A DNA stretch of 60,000 nucleotides. It comes from Polytrichum commune. Lineage: Eukaryota > Streptophyta > Polytrichopsida > Polytrichales > Polytrichaceae. The DNA lies in the NCBI GenBank assembly GCA_950295325.1, contig OX485807.1, positions 41,324,440 through 41,384,439 of the forward strand, in the 5' to 3' direction. Position 1 is the first letter of the stretch. Each line of letters opens with the position of its first letter. Shown one piece after another: positions 1-11,851 of the stretch. The position numbers and the translations under genes are program-made. A model generated the notes under the pieces. The model made no database searches. It was not told where the DNA came from and saw nothing but the letters and a program-made list of their open reading frames with translations.

Positions 1-6
1 ACAATT

Positions 7-64
7 TAGGTTGAGTCGACCTAAAATGTACCCACTGGGTACATTTTAGGTCGACTCCACCTAA
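7..64. repeat. Long hairpin (inverted repeat)
   Basis: Two arms of about 27 bases pair almost perfectly around a very short loop. The left arm contains GTCGACCTAAAATGTACCCA and the right arm is its reverse complement. One mismatch sits near the base. It may be the end of a foldback element cut by the window edge. No gene is adjacent. Confidence 0.85.
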
Positions 65-117
65 ACTGTCATCAAATTGGGAGACTAGAAATCTCCCAAA
101 ATTTCGAATATGGTGTT

Positions 118-1447
118 CTCTCCATGAGAAGTGCCCGAAACACCATGGGCACAAAGGGAACCCCAGAGTGACACCCGGGACTTGTGGCATTATTGTGAGA
201 GGGCCCAAGTGATCCTAGTGTAGGTGAGGGCCCCAGGCGTTGAGAATGCCTCCTACCCACAAAAACTAAAACTCACGAGGGTAAGGCCATGAGCATTGGG
301 TAGATTTTGGCGTCTGAATTCTAGAATGCTCAAGAACACCTCAATCGGAGGTGTAAACTAGGACATATGGCAATTTGAGTGGGGACGATGTCTAAAGACA
401 AATGTGACAATAGTGACTTGGGACAATAATGACCTGGGAGTGGCGCCCAGGACTAGGAGTGATCATGACTGCCAAAGTTCGAACAACCATAAATTCCTCA
501 ATATTTGCTTGAATGCAACAAGTGAGGAGTCTATCAGCATCTACGCAACACATATATGTAGATGTAATGGTTGCTTGATAGAGGCCAAGATCACATAACA
601 AAGTTATGAAGGTCTGAAGCTGCTGAGGGCTTTCAATACCAGTGGCTAAAGGAAAATACCTACGTGGCCCCAATTCTTAGGAGAGAGACAAAAGGTTACT
701 TGACGATGAGATAGGGACCATGTCCAAAGTCCTAGGGGCTTATATGGGTGAGGTGGCATGGCCAACCGAACCCACTAGAGGCCGAACGGTACGGCCTACA
801 CGGGTGTCGGTCTGGCGCACACCTCTCCATGAGGACTGCCCGAAATACCATCGGTACAAGGGGGACCCCGGAGTGACACCCAAGATTTGTGGTGCCATTG
901 GTGAGAGGACCCAAGTGATCCTAGTGTGAGTGAGGGCCCCGGGGATTGGGAACACCTCCCATCCATGGAGACTAAGAGTCACGAGGGTAAAGCCATGCCC
1001 TATTGTAACTTATGGCGTGGTGATTCTAGAATGCTCAAGAACACCTCAACTGGATGTGTGAGCTAAGAGATATGGCAATTTGAGTGAGGCGCTGTCCCGA
1101 GACAACGCCCTGGTACAGCAGTGGCCTGGGAGTGACTCCCGGGACTGCTAAGGTTTGAATAGGCATAACTTCCTCAACACTTGCCTGAATGGGGCAAGTG
1201 AGGAGTCCACAAACATCTACATAAAGCGTAGATGACGATGGAGTGGTCAAATGTGAGCACCAAAGATTATATAAGGAAGTTATGTTGTTCTAAAGCTGCT
1301 GGGGGTTTCCAGCCCCAACGGCAAAGGATAAATGTCTACTTGGCCCTAAATCTTGGTAGAGAGAAAAGGTTTCTTGATGATGGGGTAGGGGCCTTACCAA
1401 AAGTTCTAGAAGCTTATATGGATAAGGTGGTGTGGCCGCACCCACCT
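118..1447. repeat. Tandem duplication, ~705-bp unit
   Basis: Two diverged head-to-tail copies start near 118 and 823 (offset about 705). Shared landmarks are TCTCCATGAG, GAGTGACACCC, CAAGTGATCCTAGTGT, CTAGAATGCTCAAGAACACC, a GCAATTTGAGTG stretch and a TTATATGG...GTGG tail. Stops occur in all frames in both copies and no conserved protein is visible. Probably the inside of a degraded mobile element or a low-copy satellite. Confidence 0.75.
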
Positions 1448-1457
1448 AAGGTATTGA

Positions 1458-2070
1458 CCCAATGTGAGAACATAGTTGCCTAATATGGTTCGGGTTGTTG
1501 TAGTATTGCTCCCGCAACGCGATGACCAACATAAGATTGGACTTTTATGAATGAAAGTCCACATCTAAGAATTGGTTACCGATTAAAGGATAAATCTCGA
1601 GAGCAAAGTAGGAGGGTTGGTTCCCTTCCTATGAACTAAGAGGTCCGCAGTATGGGAAGCTAACCATTAGCATGGCATGATAGGAAGGGTTAATGTTCGT
1701 GACCCTTGCTAGAAGTGAAAATGGACAAGATTGTTAAGGGGGCTAGCAAGAGTTGCAACACGGTCCAATGTGGGCGCATAGTTGTCTAGTATGGTTTGGG
1801 TTGTTGTAGTGTTGCTCCGGCAACGTGATGATCAACTAAAGATTGTACTTTCATGAATGAGAGTCCACATCTAACCATTGGCTACCTATTAAGGGAGAAT
1901 CCCAAATGCAAGTGTAAGAGGGTTGGTCATTCATTTATGAGCTTGGAGGTTCAAGGTATTGGGAACTAATCATTTAGTATGGGTGGAATGTGAAGGGTTA
2001 GCGCTTGTGACCCTTGCTAGAATTGAGAGATGGTCAAGATAGTTAAAGGGACCTAACAAGGATTACGACA
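1458..2070. repeat. Tandem duplication, ~306-bp unit
   Basis: Two head-to-tail copies offset by about 306 bases share CATAGTTG, GGTT(C/T)GGGTTGTTGTAGT, TCATGAATGA/TTATGAATGA, AGTCCACATCTAA and GTGACCCTTGCTAGAA. No open frame is shared. It directly follows the 705-bp duplication and may belong to the same element. Confidence 0.75.
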
Positions 2071-2509
2071 CAACTAATCTTCCTAATGTCCAAATCCCAA
2101 GCCTTGTACCTTTGATTATTTATTTGAGTTAGTTGCAGGTTTGAGCTTTCATTTGAGTCTCTCAAAATTTGAGCTTGCATATTCATCATGGTATACTTGG
2201 AACATAGGTAAATTTGTTGCAAAGGCGATCCACAACTGAACATTGATTCAAAGGCTTAAACATAAGGTTCTATATTCAAACACTTTGCAAAATATCACAA
2301 CAACAACAAAAACATTCAACCCAAATGAAAGCAAACACTTGAAACCAAGAGAAAAAAAACAAATACTTTTATCTAGCAATTTGATAGCACCTACACCTTT
2401 GCCTCTAATTTTACAACACTTAAACCCTTGTGTCCAATTTGTCAACACTAGATCATTTTTGCAACGTGACACCCAATTTGGCAATTGAATCTAGAATTTC
2501 AATAATGTA
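2071..2509. other. No gene seen
   Basis: AT-rich sequence with only short chance frames on both strands and no family resemblance. Nothing supportable. Confidence 0.5.
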
Positions 2510-3055
2510 CTTAACCCCTAACTTCCCACACCCAATTTGTCTCAAATTTATGTAGAAAATGTGACCTGAAATTTAGCGACTGTAGCTAGAGATCAAATTT
2601 TTGGGGGGGACAAATCCAACCAATCAAATGTTTGCAGGTAAGAGGTGACTACTCACTATCCAAAGTTTAAACGTTAAAATTTTGTTATGTGAGAGATCAC
2701 AACACAAACGCCAATAGTGGTCTTGAGGGGCAGCAATCTAGAAATTAAATTGGGGTTGGTATTTTTATCACACCTCCACTCAAATCATCTCCAAATGACA
2801 AAAGTTGCCCTCATTTTAAAAAAGGGCCATATACCTACTCAAATCAGTCCACAAATCTTGAAATTCATTATTTTGTGATTTTTGGGAAGCTTTGCAATTT
2901 GAGCTAGCGGTGCCTCAGTTGCACACCATCCACATGGATTTACGCCTACCAACACATGTCCAATTAAAAACTCCAACGGTAGATGTTTAGGATATGATGT
3001 GTTTGTGTCATGCAAATTTTCAGATCAATTGGGAATCATTTGCACATAGGGATCA
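2510..3055 (+). repeat. Dispersed repeat, copy 1 of 2
   Basis: About 540 bases align along their length, in the same orientation, with 47,312-47,830. Shared blocks include GAGGTGACTACTCA, TCTTGAGGGGCAG, AAATTGGGGTT, TTTTTGGGAAGCTTTGCAATT and CAACGGTAGATGTTTAG. Neither copy has an open frame, so this is a non-coding mobile-element remnant. Ends and target duplications were not resolved. Confidence 0.8.
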
Positions 3056-4250
3056 ACAAAAAAAATGTTAGGATTTGTTACATTTAAATCACGGAGGTGA
3101 CGATTGTCAAGCAAGCATTTGTGGACCCGTTCCACTGTAAACTAGTTGAGAGCACACTCCCATATTTGAATTAATCCAAAAATAGCTAACTCTATTGAAT
3201 CAAAATTATTCACGTGACAAAACATTCCAAACCTGAACATGAAAAAGAGGAGTAGTTGAACCAGTCCAAAAACCATCTGAACTGGTGTCAAAGGGGTCAA
3301 AGCTCTTTGTCTTCTAATTCATCTTGCAACTTCTAATTGTATGCAAGCCGAGCTCTATTCGCAATGAAGGTTTGTATCCACAATGAACTAAAAAGAAGTA
3401 GTACAATGAATTAAAACAGCAAGATTCAAAGGGACCAAGCCTGTATGATTGACACTGATTGAATTAGACGTTGAAAGAGAAGTGCTTAAATACATGAGCA
3501 ACATGTGGATATTCCCATAACAAATAAAGCAAAGAAAATAAAAAAAAATCAAAGGGAAGCGTCCTTATTTTGACAGTGTATTGCAAAGTCAATGCACATG
3601 TATTTTGTTGGTCTTAAGTTGTCTAATTAAAGATATTTATTGATCTAGGTTGATTGGTTCATGGAAGCATCTCATTTAGGTGTAGAAGATGGAAACTAGT
3701 ACGTATTGAGAGACAAATCCACCTTTTAAGAAATGGTTGGACTATTTATTGATAAAGTCCAACAATTTGGCATCTTATTCAAATGGCAAATAATCTGAAC
3801 CCTCATGCATATTTGCACGGCCAATGTGTGGCAATTGAAATCAAGTACATGTTTGACAATAGAATTATGAAAATGTTAAGAAATTGATGTAAACCCAATG
3901 CATTTTCTTACATAATTTTGGTAGGTTGGTTGTGAAAAGATTGTTGCAAGATATGCATATATGGTGTGAATTCATTAAATATTTGAGTTTAAACATTGAT
4001 GTAAAGTATAGGGTCCCACTCAACGTTTGATAGGTAGGTGGCATGTTTAAAAGTAGGCCCCAATGGATATATGGTTGCAACCATCTGCATAATGGGATAT
4101 ACAGTTATGGCCTTATGGAGAGTAGGGACGCACAAGGAGTGGGCTTCTCTTTGAGCCTTGTGACCTTGGGTTAGGATTGTGCCCTATGAACCTTGATATG
4201 CAAGTCCGCGCATGCCTCCCAAAAGTAGAGATGCTCTTAGTTTGGACCAT
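3056..4250. other. No gene seen
   Basis: AT-rich intergenic DNA without a recognisable exon, RNA gene or repeat. Confidence 0.5.
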
Positions 4251-4269
4251 AGGTTTGGCTTGAGGTGAG

Positions 4270-4500
4270 TTGACACCCCAACTTAATTAAGGGCCTAAGC
4301 CCTAGGTTTTGCATTAGTTTCGGGTTTTCATTCGGCCAAAGGCAATAACTTTGATGATGATCTTGAAACAATAGAATATCAAGTCAACTTTGTCATAATC
4401 TTTGATAAATATTATGTTAATTTTAGTGATACAATATAGACTTATAAGTCAAGTCTCTTCATTTGCAAGCTGCAATATAGATTTCTAAATCTCAAACAAA
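4270..4500. repeat. Repeat monomer related to the 8.3-8.9 kb array
   Basis: Contains GGGCCTAAGCCCTAGGTTTTGCATTAGTTTC-like sequence followed by a tract with ATAATAGAATAT and TTATAAGTCA-type words. These recur in the monomers near 8,479 and 8,695. The solo-LTR-like element at 4,675 landed just beside it. Confidence 0.55.
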
Positions 4501-4803
4501 AACTTGCTAAGTAACAATATGATGTGCCATGTGTTTGATACAAATTATAAAATCATACAAGTAACACAAAACGGGATAAATCAAAGATCATGACATTGCT
4601 TTGATAGTCAATTTTTTAAACAACATCATCATCTAAGTATCGCCTTTGATTCAAACTTGAAGTTGATGCAACACTGTGAGGCCAAACCCACCACCCTTAA
4701 GCGTCCTAGTCCGGATGATGGGTTTGTGAATCACATGTGTAGTATCAAATCTCAATGATATAAGAAATATCCTTCATCTCAGTGAACTTTCTATTTCTAA
4801 AGT

Positions 4804-4968
4804 TCATGATGTTTTATTAATACTTGTTTCTTGAACAGATGAGGCATTAGCCTTCTCAAAGGTCCATCCTGCGGCTTTGACCACGCATCCCCGTAAAGAC
4901 ATTCCCCTAGCACCCTTAATCTTTACTTCCTTTGCCTTGCCATTGCTAGGATCAACCACATTCTCCAT
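4804..4968 (-). CDS. Small conserved ORF (54 aa) inside the solo-LTR-like element
   Basis: An open frame starts MENVVDPSNGKAKE, continues through GARGMSLRGCVVKAAGWTFE and ends with a TGA after NKTS. The second element copy (58,977-59,300) keeps the same start (MENV...GKTKE.KTKGAR) and the same core (GISLRACVAKAAGWTLE), but carries 53 extra codons between them and three stops. I do not recognise the family. It is lysine-rich, has no membrane segment, and could be a gag remnant or an LTR-encoded peptide. In-frame length change and mostly conservative substitutions argue that it once encoded protein; expression is unknown. Confidence 0.5.
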   Translation of the reverse strand: MENVVDPSNGKAKEVKIKGARGMSLRGCVVKAAGWTFEKANASSVQETSINKTS

Positions 4969-5239
4969 TCTTGAACAAGTAACTTATTTTGACCAAGAAG
5001 ATGCGAGTGTTTAAAAACATTGTTCTTGATGATCCACCCCAATTACATTTACTAGCAAGCCACACCTCACACTAATTAGCCTAATAAATCTAACACTTAC
5101 ATATGTGCTAGAATAATCTAAAATGCCTAACTTGACCTATGCTTAGTTTGAGTGATAGTACTCAATTTGAGCTAAGCGTTGGTCACCCAAGCATGCTCCC
5201 TACTACCCAACTACTTCTTGAGACCCAACCATCCACTGC

Positions 5240-5410
5240 TGTCCAGCAGACTAACCCAGTTCAGGCCCTCGGCTGCTCCAGCAAACTAGCCCAGTTCAGG
5301 GCCTCGGCTGTTCCAACAAACTAGCCCAGTTCAAGGCCTCGGCTGCTCCAACAAACTAGCCCAGTTCAGGCCCTCGGCTGCTCCAGCAGACTAACCCAGT
5401 TCCAGCAGTG
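5240..5410. repeat. 35-bp minisatellite (about 4.5 copies)
   Basis: The word CAGTTCA recurs at 5,257, 5,292, 5,327 and 5,362, then CAGTTCC at 5,397: exactly every 35 bases. Each unit contains CTCGGCTG(C/T)TCCA and AACTAGCCC or GACTAACCC. The array occupies the same relative place in the solo-LTR-like element as the different minisatellite at 58,500-58,810 in the second copy. Confidence 0.9.
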
Positions 5411-6124
5411 CTTGGACAGAAGTCTAATGAGTTCTACAAACCATTCTCACTCCTAGTAATTAACCTAACATTCCTCTAATCTCTTAACTCATAATTAACC
5501 TATCCTCCTACTAATTTCATCAAGTTAACACCTAATCACACGTGTTTTTCTAATAATTCTAAGGGCTCCCTCCACATGAGAGAGATTGAGAGAGAGAGGA
5601 AAATTGAGAGAGGGGATCCTTAAGTAGCCAAGAGGGAGAGAGGGAGAGTGAGGTAAGGATAGGGTGAGGGAATTAGCACACCCAATCACAACCCCTTAAT
5701 CCTTTCCTCCTAAGTAGGGACTCATCCCATCCACAAGGCCTTTCCCTTCCTAAACTAACAAGGTGGATCCTAATGTGGGCATTTAACCCGCGGAGCTCAC
5801 CTTGCCTCACCTTGCTCCACGCTCACCTAGTCAAGGCTTTCCCTAATTGAACTTAAACCTTGAAACAATCACACAACACCCCCTAATGTCTAAACTTCAA
5901 TCCACACCACACTTCACTCTTTTATATTTTTGTGAACAATCATAACACTTCAAAGTCTAACTAAAATTGGTTTCAAAGAGTTAATCACCACATGTGGGCA
6001 CTATTTTGGGCTCACAAACACATGGGTTTAGGCCCTTTGAGTTGAGTCTCTATGCCCGTGTAGTTAGGTTTTGGTATTGCTTAAAGTAATCCAAGGAAAA
6101 TAGTCCATGGTACAAGGTACAAGG

Positions 6125-6640
6125 AAGGTTGAGCTAGTGTCTACAAGAGTTAATGACACATTGGTTTAAGGTTTTTAACAACAATCTATGTTTTTTACTC
6201 CTTCACTCCTTCTTAATAAAGCTTAATTCACACTCTTATGGTTCATTGGTGTTTTCTCAGTCGTGTGTGAGTTTGTCCTATGTGTGTTGATTCCTATCAC
6301 TCTAATTCCATCCTCTATGTTAGTTATGAAGCTCAAAATCTTGGGAAGTAGTCAATGGCTCATAGTCATGCCAGGGTAAAGTCTTTTGAGTAACCGTATA
6401 GTCTTTAATTGTCAAGAATTATGCTTGTGATAATCTAAAAGTTAAATTCTCTTCCTTACAACCATCATGCAAGTCTTCAAAATTATAATCACCACCTTCA
6501 TCTTTGGTGGACTTGGCAACTTGTCTCAAGAATCACCCACACGGGTAACACTAACAATGACTCAACAAGATAGGCTATCTCCTTAATTATATGATCTAGG
6601 TTGTCTTGTATGCTCAAATAATCTTCATTGGATACAAACT
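6125..6640 (+). repeat. Dispersed repeat, copy 1 (pair with 9,233-9,720)
   Basis: Aligns in the same orientation with the segment starting near 9,233. Shared blocks are GAGCTAGTGTCTA, AACAATCTATGT, TTAATTCACACTCTTATG, a GTCATGTGTGA-like word, ACAACCATCATG and CACCTTCATCTT. Each copy is followed by about 1 kb of pyrimidine-rich DNA. No coding potential is shared. Confidence 0.75.
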
Positions 6641-6719
6641 TACTATAGGGGGGTAACATCTTCTTTTTACCATGGTAATATCCTTGGCAACCTATAGCCT
6701 ACACAAAGTAAGCTTATGC

Positions 6720-7765
6720 CTCATCATCGCTGCATGTAGACTCATTGTTTGAACTGACAAGGTGGAGAAGACATGCTAGGCTATATTCTAACTGCATTTT
6801 TACCCTTTAGTAATGGTTTTCCTTCGCCTGACTATCTCTCATCTCTCGGCCTATGTCTTAGCTATGGCCTATTGTCCTTATTGATATCAACTACGCCCAT
6901 CGCAAGTTCTCTCAACCGAACTCTTCCACTTTGTCTATTTGCTTCATCTCTTCACATTGGAATTCCCCCTTCTTGACATTCCATTGGTTTGACCATCCCT
7001 CAACCTTCATAAGGACAAGTTTCTCTTAAAAAGATTGTGACTCTTCATCTTGAGATGATCGACCTTCTCTTTCATAACTAAGAGGCTATCGCCGTTCACT
7101 TGGCAATTAATCTTTACTCCCTCTCACAGGCTGAGTGAAGCTTCACACACACTTTTTCGTATTTTATTTATCAGTCATGCCTCTTACAATCTCTTGCACA
7201 TTCAGCCTACTTGGGCCATCACTACAGACACATGTTGAAGTAGGACTATGGCTCTCACGACCTCAATTCTCTCTTTTCTTTACTAATGTGCAATTTCCTC
7301 CTAGACTCTTACATTCTTGTCCACTTTCATAATTCCATTAATTTGTTATCTCCATCGACTTAGTTCTTCAACCTTCCACTCATCCTTCTACCTCCTTAGT
7401 CTATCGCCCAAGGTTTCCTTACTTACTCTCATTCTTGATTCCACCTTCCACATTACTTTCAGTTTGATTACGCTCAAGCTATCTTTCTCACGATCATTCT
7501 CTCAGTCACACCGTAATCCAACTTACCCTCTTTCTCAACAATCTTCTTCCCACGAGGCTATTGCCATATGTCTCTCAATTGCATCAACTCTGGCTCTTAT
7601 AGCAATCAATCAACTTATTTGTATTCATGATAATTCAATTGCTCAAACCATACATATGATCATTACTCTCACGCACACAACCATCATACACTTCCAAATT
7701 CACACAACCATCAATCAATATGCCATTTATAGTACCTCAAGATAATGCCCATCAAAGCCATTCAT
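6720..7765. other. Pyrimidine-rich tract, no gene
   Basis: The plus strand is strongly C+T rich (runs of TCTC, CTTC, CACTC), which suppresses stop codons and creates long but meaningless frames, including one of 142 codons at 7,317-7,745. The encoded peptides are low-complexity S/L/I/H. A comparable tract at 9,880-10,610 follows the paralogous repeat, so both are probably parts of one element. Confidence 0.6.
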
Positions 7766-8254
7766 TCTCATTATAAGAGTTGTCAACAAGTTTTAGAGTC
7801 CAAATCACTCGGCCCTGTGTGCCTAATTCTCATGTCCTTGAGCATCTCATTTTGGACTAGCCTATCATATATGCACATAAACTCTCTCTCGGAGTTTTGG
7901 TGATACAAAAAGCTTATTGCTTCTACATTGAGACTATGCCAAATTTCTACATATGCAAATCGCATGTTTCTTCCTTGGCTGACCTCTTTATTGAGTCAGG
8001 AGGAAAGAGAAGATGATTACAAGAAATAACCACCTTATCATGGCAATAACCTTATGATCTTACTTTGGATAAAATTCTAACTACCAAACACTAGATGAAA
8101 GCCACCAAAATTTGAAAACTACAGACTTCGGCTAGGCTATGGCCAAAAAAATGGCTTACAACCCACATGCTACAATCTGACATGACATATAATTGACCAA
8201 CATATACAAATCAAAACTAATAAAAAAATTATGACAATAACTTTGACATTTTAA

Positions 8255-8910
8255 AGTCTATATTGTAGTGTGCATCAACTTCAGGTTTAGGGTCAATTAA
8301 AAATAATAGATTATGACGATGGTAGAACAACAGAATAATATTAAAATAACATCATTAATTTGTTTATTAATGTTATGTTAGTTTCTATGATCTTGTTTAG
8401 TTATATGTCATATCGTATTCTTATTTAGCAAATCATTGGCTGAGATTCATAGGTGTGTATTATAGCATGCAACTGAAGAGGCCTAAAACCGTATTTGGCA
8501 TTAGTTTTGGGGTTTCAGGTGATGTGACCGAATATATGATGATGTGAAAATAATAGAATATTCAAAGTGTTGACATGATCATCAATTAATGTTGTGTGAA
8601 TTTCATGATGATACTATTTTTACTTTAAATTATAAGTCATGTCATATTGATGTAGGATTGATGCTTGGCAAACCATTGGTGAATATATCCACTTAAGGGG
8701 CCCAAACCCCGGGTTTTCCATAGTTTCATGATTTTAGATTAGAGGAAAAATACGACATCTAGCACAATATAATATCACATCGTAAATCTCCAAATATCTT
8801 CACATTAGTTCAAATGAGAGGTCTTACTACTTTCATTTATTATATGTCACCTTGTATTGCTAATTAATAAGTTGTCGCAGTCGTCGGCATGACTTATTAA
8901 TAGATTTATA
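8255..8910. repeat. Degenerate tandem repeat, ~220-bp monomers
   Basis: Monomer landmarks AGGCCTAAAACCGTATTTGG near 8,479 and GGGCCCAAACCCCGGGTTTT near 8,695 are about 216 bases apart, each followed by TTAG or ATAG, TTT-rich sequence, AATAGAATAT or AATATAATAT, and TATAAGTCAT or TATATGTCAC. A preceding partial unit starts near 8,255. A related monomer lies at 4,270-4,500. Confidence 0.6.
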
Positions 8911-9232
8911 CAATAGCATGCGGGTGTGTTCAATTTCCTTAACTTTTTGTCATTTCCCCTTTCACACTCCCCCCTATCAATTGGTTAAACATATGAAAAC
9001 CCATAATAGAAGAAAAATACTCATGTAATATTCGATAATAATTATTCCTTAAGTCCTTGTTTTAAATGGATTTGTCTTCTCGTCTTGCATTCTTGTTTTT
9101 CATATCTTGTTAGGTATCGAGGGTTCATATCTCCTTTGATTAGTGTGGTTAATCATTTGGGCATAGTTGTAGTTATGATTTTGCTATCACTTAGATACTC
9201 AAACAAAAAACCCAGGGAACTAGATCTCAGGG

Positions 9233-9720
9233 AGAACTGAGCTAGTGTCTATAAGGGTTACTGTCACATGGATTTAGGATTACAATAACAATCTATGTCT
9301 CTTACTCCCTTATTCTTCCTTTATTAAGTTTAATTCACACTCTTATGATTCATTGTGCTTCTTCCGTCATGTGTGATTTCCGTCCTAGATGTGTGTGGAC
9401 TTCTATCATTCTAATTCAATCCCCTAATTCAGTTGTGAAGCTCGAAAACTTGGAAAGATGTCAATTTCTATTTGTCAGGGCAAAGTCCGGGGTTTATGTT
9501 CATTCGAGTAATCGCATAGTCTTGAAAATGCCATGAATTGAATTTGCAATATTCTTATATTAAGTTCTTTTAATCAACTTACAACCATCATGTTTGTCTG
9601 CAAATAATTGTAGTCATCACCTTCATCTTCAGGATTCTGGTCACTCGTCTTAATCAATCATCCACAAGTTAATATGAAATCAATGCATTGATAGCTAGGC
9701 TATATACTTGAATTAAGCCT
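9233..9720 (+). repeat. Dispersed repeat, copy 2 (pair with 6,125-6,640)
   Basis: Second member of the pair described at 6,125. After it the plus strand again becomes pyrimidine-rich (9,880-10,610). Both copies are non-coding. Confidence 0.7.
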
Positions 9721-9879
9721 TTAGTGTGTTGTGACCCGAAATTGACTTGCATTTGGTAAAGTCTTACTCCAGTAAGGTAATTTCTCCTTCCTTTGGATGT
9801 ATTGTCCTAGCTTGCAGCCTATAGCTTGCTTCTAATTCCTTTAGTATTATGCACATAGACAATCAACCTTCCTCTCTAT

Positions 9880-10610
9880 AAAAGACTATTAATTTACTCG
9901 GCTAATAGTCTTGTGTGGGTGAGACAACTATCTTGGCTATGGCCTACTAAACACTTCTCCTTTCTAGATGTTACCTATCTCAGGTCTCTACATCTTTCTC
10001 TCTCGTGCCTAGTTTTGGCAACTTGGACTTGCTATGTCCGTTCTCGACTATTGCTTTTATCTCTCCATACTTGGCTAATCACCTGCACTTACCTCTCTTG
10101 GGTTAAGTGGCTCATTCTAAGCTTATTGTCTCTCATGTTTCTTACTGACTTACTCATGTCTTGCCTTCTTTTCGACATGCTTTTGTTGTTCGCCAAGTTC
10201 CGTCTTAGAATAGACGGCTCGCCACTCCCATGCCTCTCTTTTATACTATTGCTTCACACTTATCCATCTCGACACAACCTTCATATTTAGGTCGTTCATT
10301 TAGAGTCTCCCCTTTTTAGTTTCTTTCTCTTGCTAGATGTAGTTTGGTCAATTGCTAGAGTACCTTTCTCTTTGTCCAACTCCAATTCACTCAACCTTGA
10401 ACTTTCTCCAATGTAAACTTAACACGAGCCTACTCACCCTAACTCAACCTTGCATTCATTGTATTAGATTACTTGCTCAAATCAACACTTACAAACATTA
10501 CTCACATACTGCCAAGATAATACACTTCACCATTCCAGTCTACTCTTGGAAAGACAATGGCTCATCATATCTTTGCCAATAACTTCTCATTAGCATATAT
10601 AACTCAAATT
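9880..10610. other. Pyrimidine-rich tract, no gene
   Basis: C+T-rich plus strand with a 125-codon frame at 9,913-10,290 whose peptide is leucine/serine low complexity. I read this as a composition artefact, parallel to the tract at 6,720-7,765. Confidence 0.55.
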
Positions 10611-11850
10611 CTTAGAGTCCAATTCCTTCATCTCTATCAATTATCACTACAACCTTGGGCATAGTTTTCTATTAGTGTAAGTAGTGAGATTAAACACTCA
10701 GACAATAGTTCACACATATCAATGATTTCACTGAAAATTAATTTCATCAAGACAATAGCTTAAATTGTAGTTTTATCGGATGCTTTGGATACATGACCAA
10801 TTAATTGTCAAAGTCAAGGAATCACTCCTTGATGATGTTTGCATATACAATACCAACTCAATCCCTCTGGTTTGTTCCTCAAAATGTGAGTCTCTCATAC
10901 TCTCCTTTCATAGACGATAGTTCATACATGCAATGAATTGCTGCTCAGTTCACATGCAAAGACTATATATTTAAACTAATAATTTCAACACAAAATATTA
11001 CACTCATAGCCAAGAAGTCCCTTCTTGTTGATTTCCATATTCACTCACAATTAACCTGACCCAAAAATTTGAGCAAGATTCATTATACACTAGTACATCA
11101 AACCCTGAATTGTAGATTTTGTAAGTAGTTTTTAAATTGTGCTTAATTTTCTTGTCGCATTTTCCATTCATGTTATACTCTTGAAATGATTTGCTTCTTG
11201 TTATTGTAGTTGTATGTTGTATCTTTTTGAAGTGTTCCACCTGTAAAGTTTTGCAATGGTATGTATGAATCATGATTTTTTGTTGCTATGTTTTTGTACG
11301 TGCACTGCTTTTCCAATGTGTAAACATTTGCATTATTATTTTTGAATTATAAGGAATATAGACTACCAAAAATGCAACAACATTGGCAATATAATTAATG
11401 GTCGATTGGAATTAAATAGGTCATTTTAAAGAATTATATAATTACAGGGAGCTTTCAAAGTATGCCATGGAAATAAATAGCCCTCACACAAATAGCCCTT
11501 AGCTGCACATGATGCACAAAGTTCCTACAGAGTGACCTACCTGAGCATTTGGAAATGGGATGTGCAATCAACTCTTGGAGTGCAAGATTTGTTGTTGACA
11601 TTGATGAAACAAATGTCACATGTGCTTCAGTGATATTCATATAGAAACCATTGCACAAAGATCGTGGGATTGTAGAATTATTCGGTATGTATCGGTTTTT
11701 GGCATGGGGTATATTAGCACTATGAAATCAAGACCAAGCAAAAAAAATATCACAGAGACCGCTCACTTCAAAAATCTCAAATTCCCTCACCCCTTAATAA
11801 ATCCTTTAGGATTTGGTTGTTTTTACGAGGATCACACTATAGACCATTTA
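10611..11850. other. No gene seen
   Basis: AT-rich intergenic DNA with short frames only. No repeat of the families listed here was noticed. Confidence 0.45.
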
Positions 11851-11851
11851 A

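Larger units (their letters stand above)
4675..6016 (-). mobile_element. Solo-LTR-like element, copy 1 (1,342 bp)
   Basis: Read on the minus strand the element begins TGTGAGCCCAAAA and ends TTTGGCCTCACA, so it has TG...CA termini with short inverted ends. It is flanked by a perfect 5-bp target duplication, AACAC, at 4,670-4,674 and 6,017-6,021. These are hallmarks of LTR-retrotransposon integration. No second LTR, primer-binding site or polyprotein is present, so a solo LTR is the simplest reading. It aligns with 57,278-59,503: both start with GAGCCCAAAA...GTGCCCACA, then have a TTCACAAAAATATAAAA block, an AGGATCC segment, an internal minisatellite, a short ORF and a CTTAAGGGTGG end. Its own minisatellite lies at 5,240-5,410. 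Confidence 0.85.

Noticed and set aside
5240-5410. CRISPR array (35-bp repeats)
   Set aside because: Units are contiguous with no unique spacers, in a plant genome and inside a mobile element. The 90-bp and 46-bp arrays fail for the same reason.
7317-7745. 142-codon plus-strand frame
   Set aside because: Low-complexity S/L/I/H peptide from a C+T-rich strand with few stops. The matching tract at 9,913-10,290 gives a similarly meaningless peptide.
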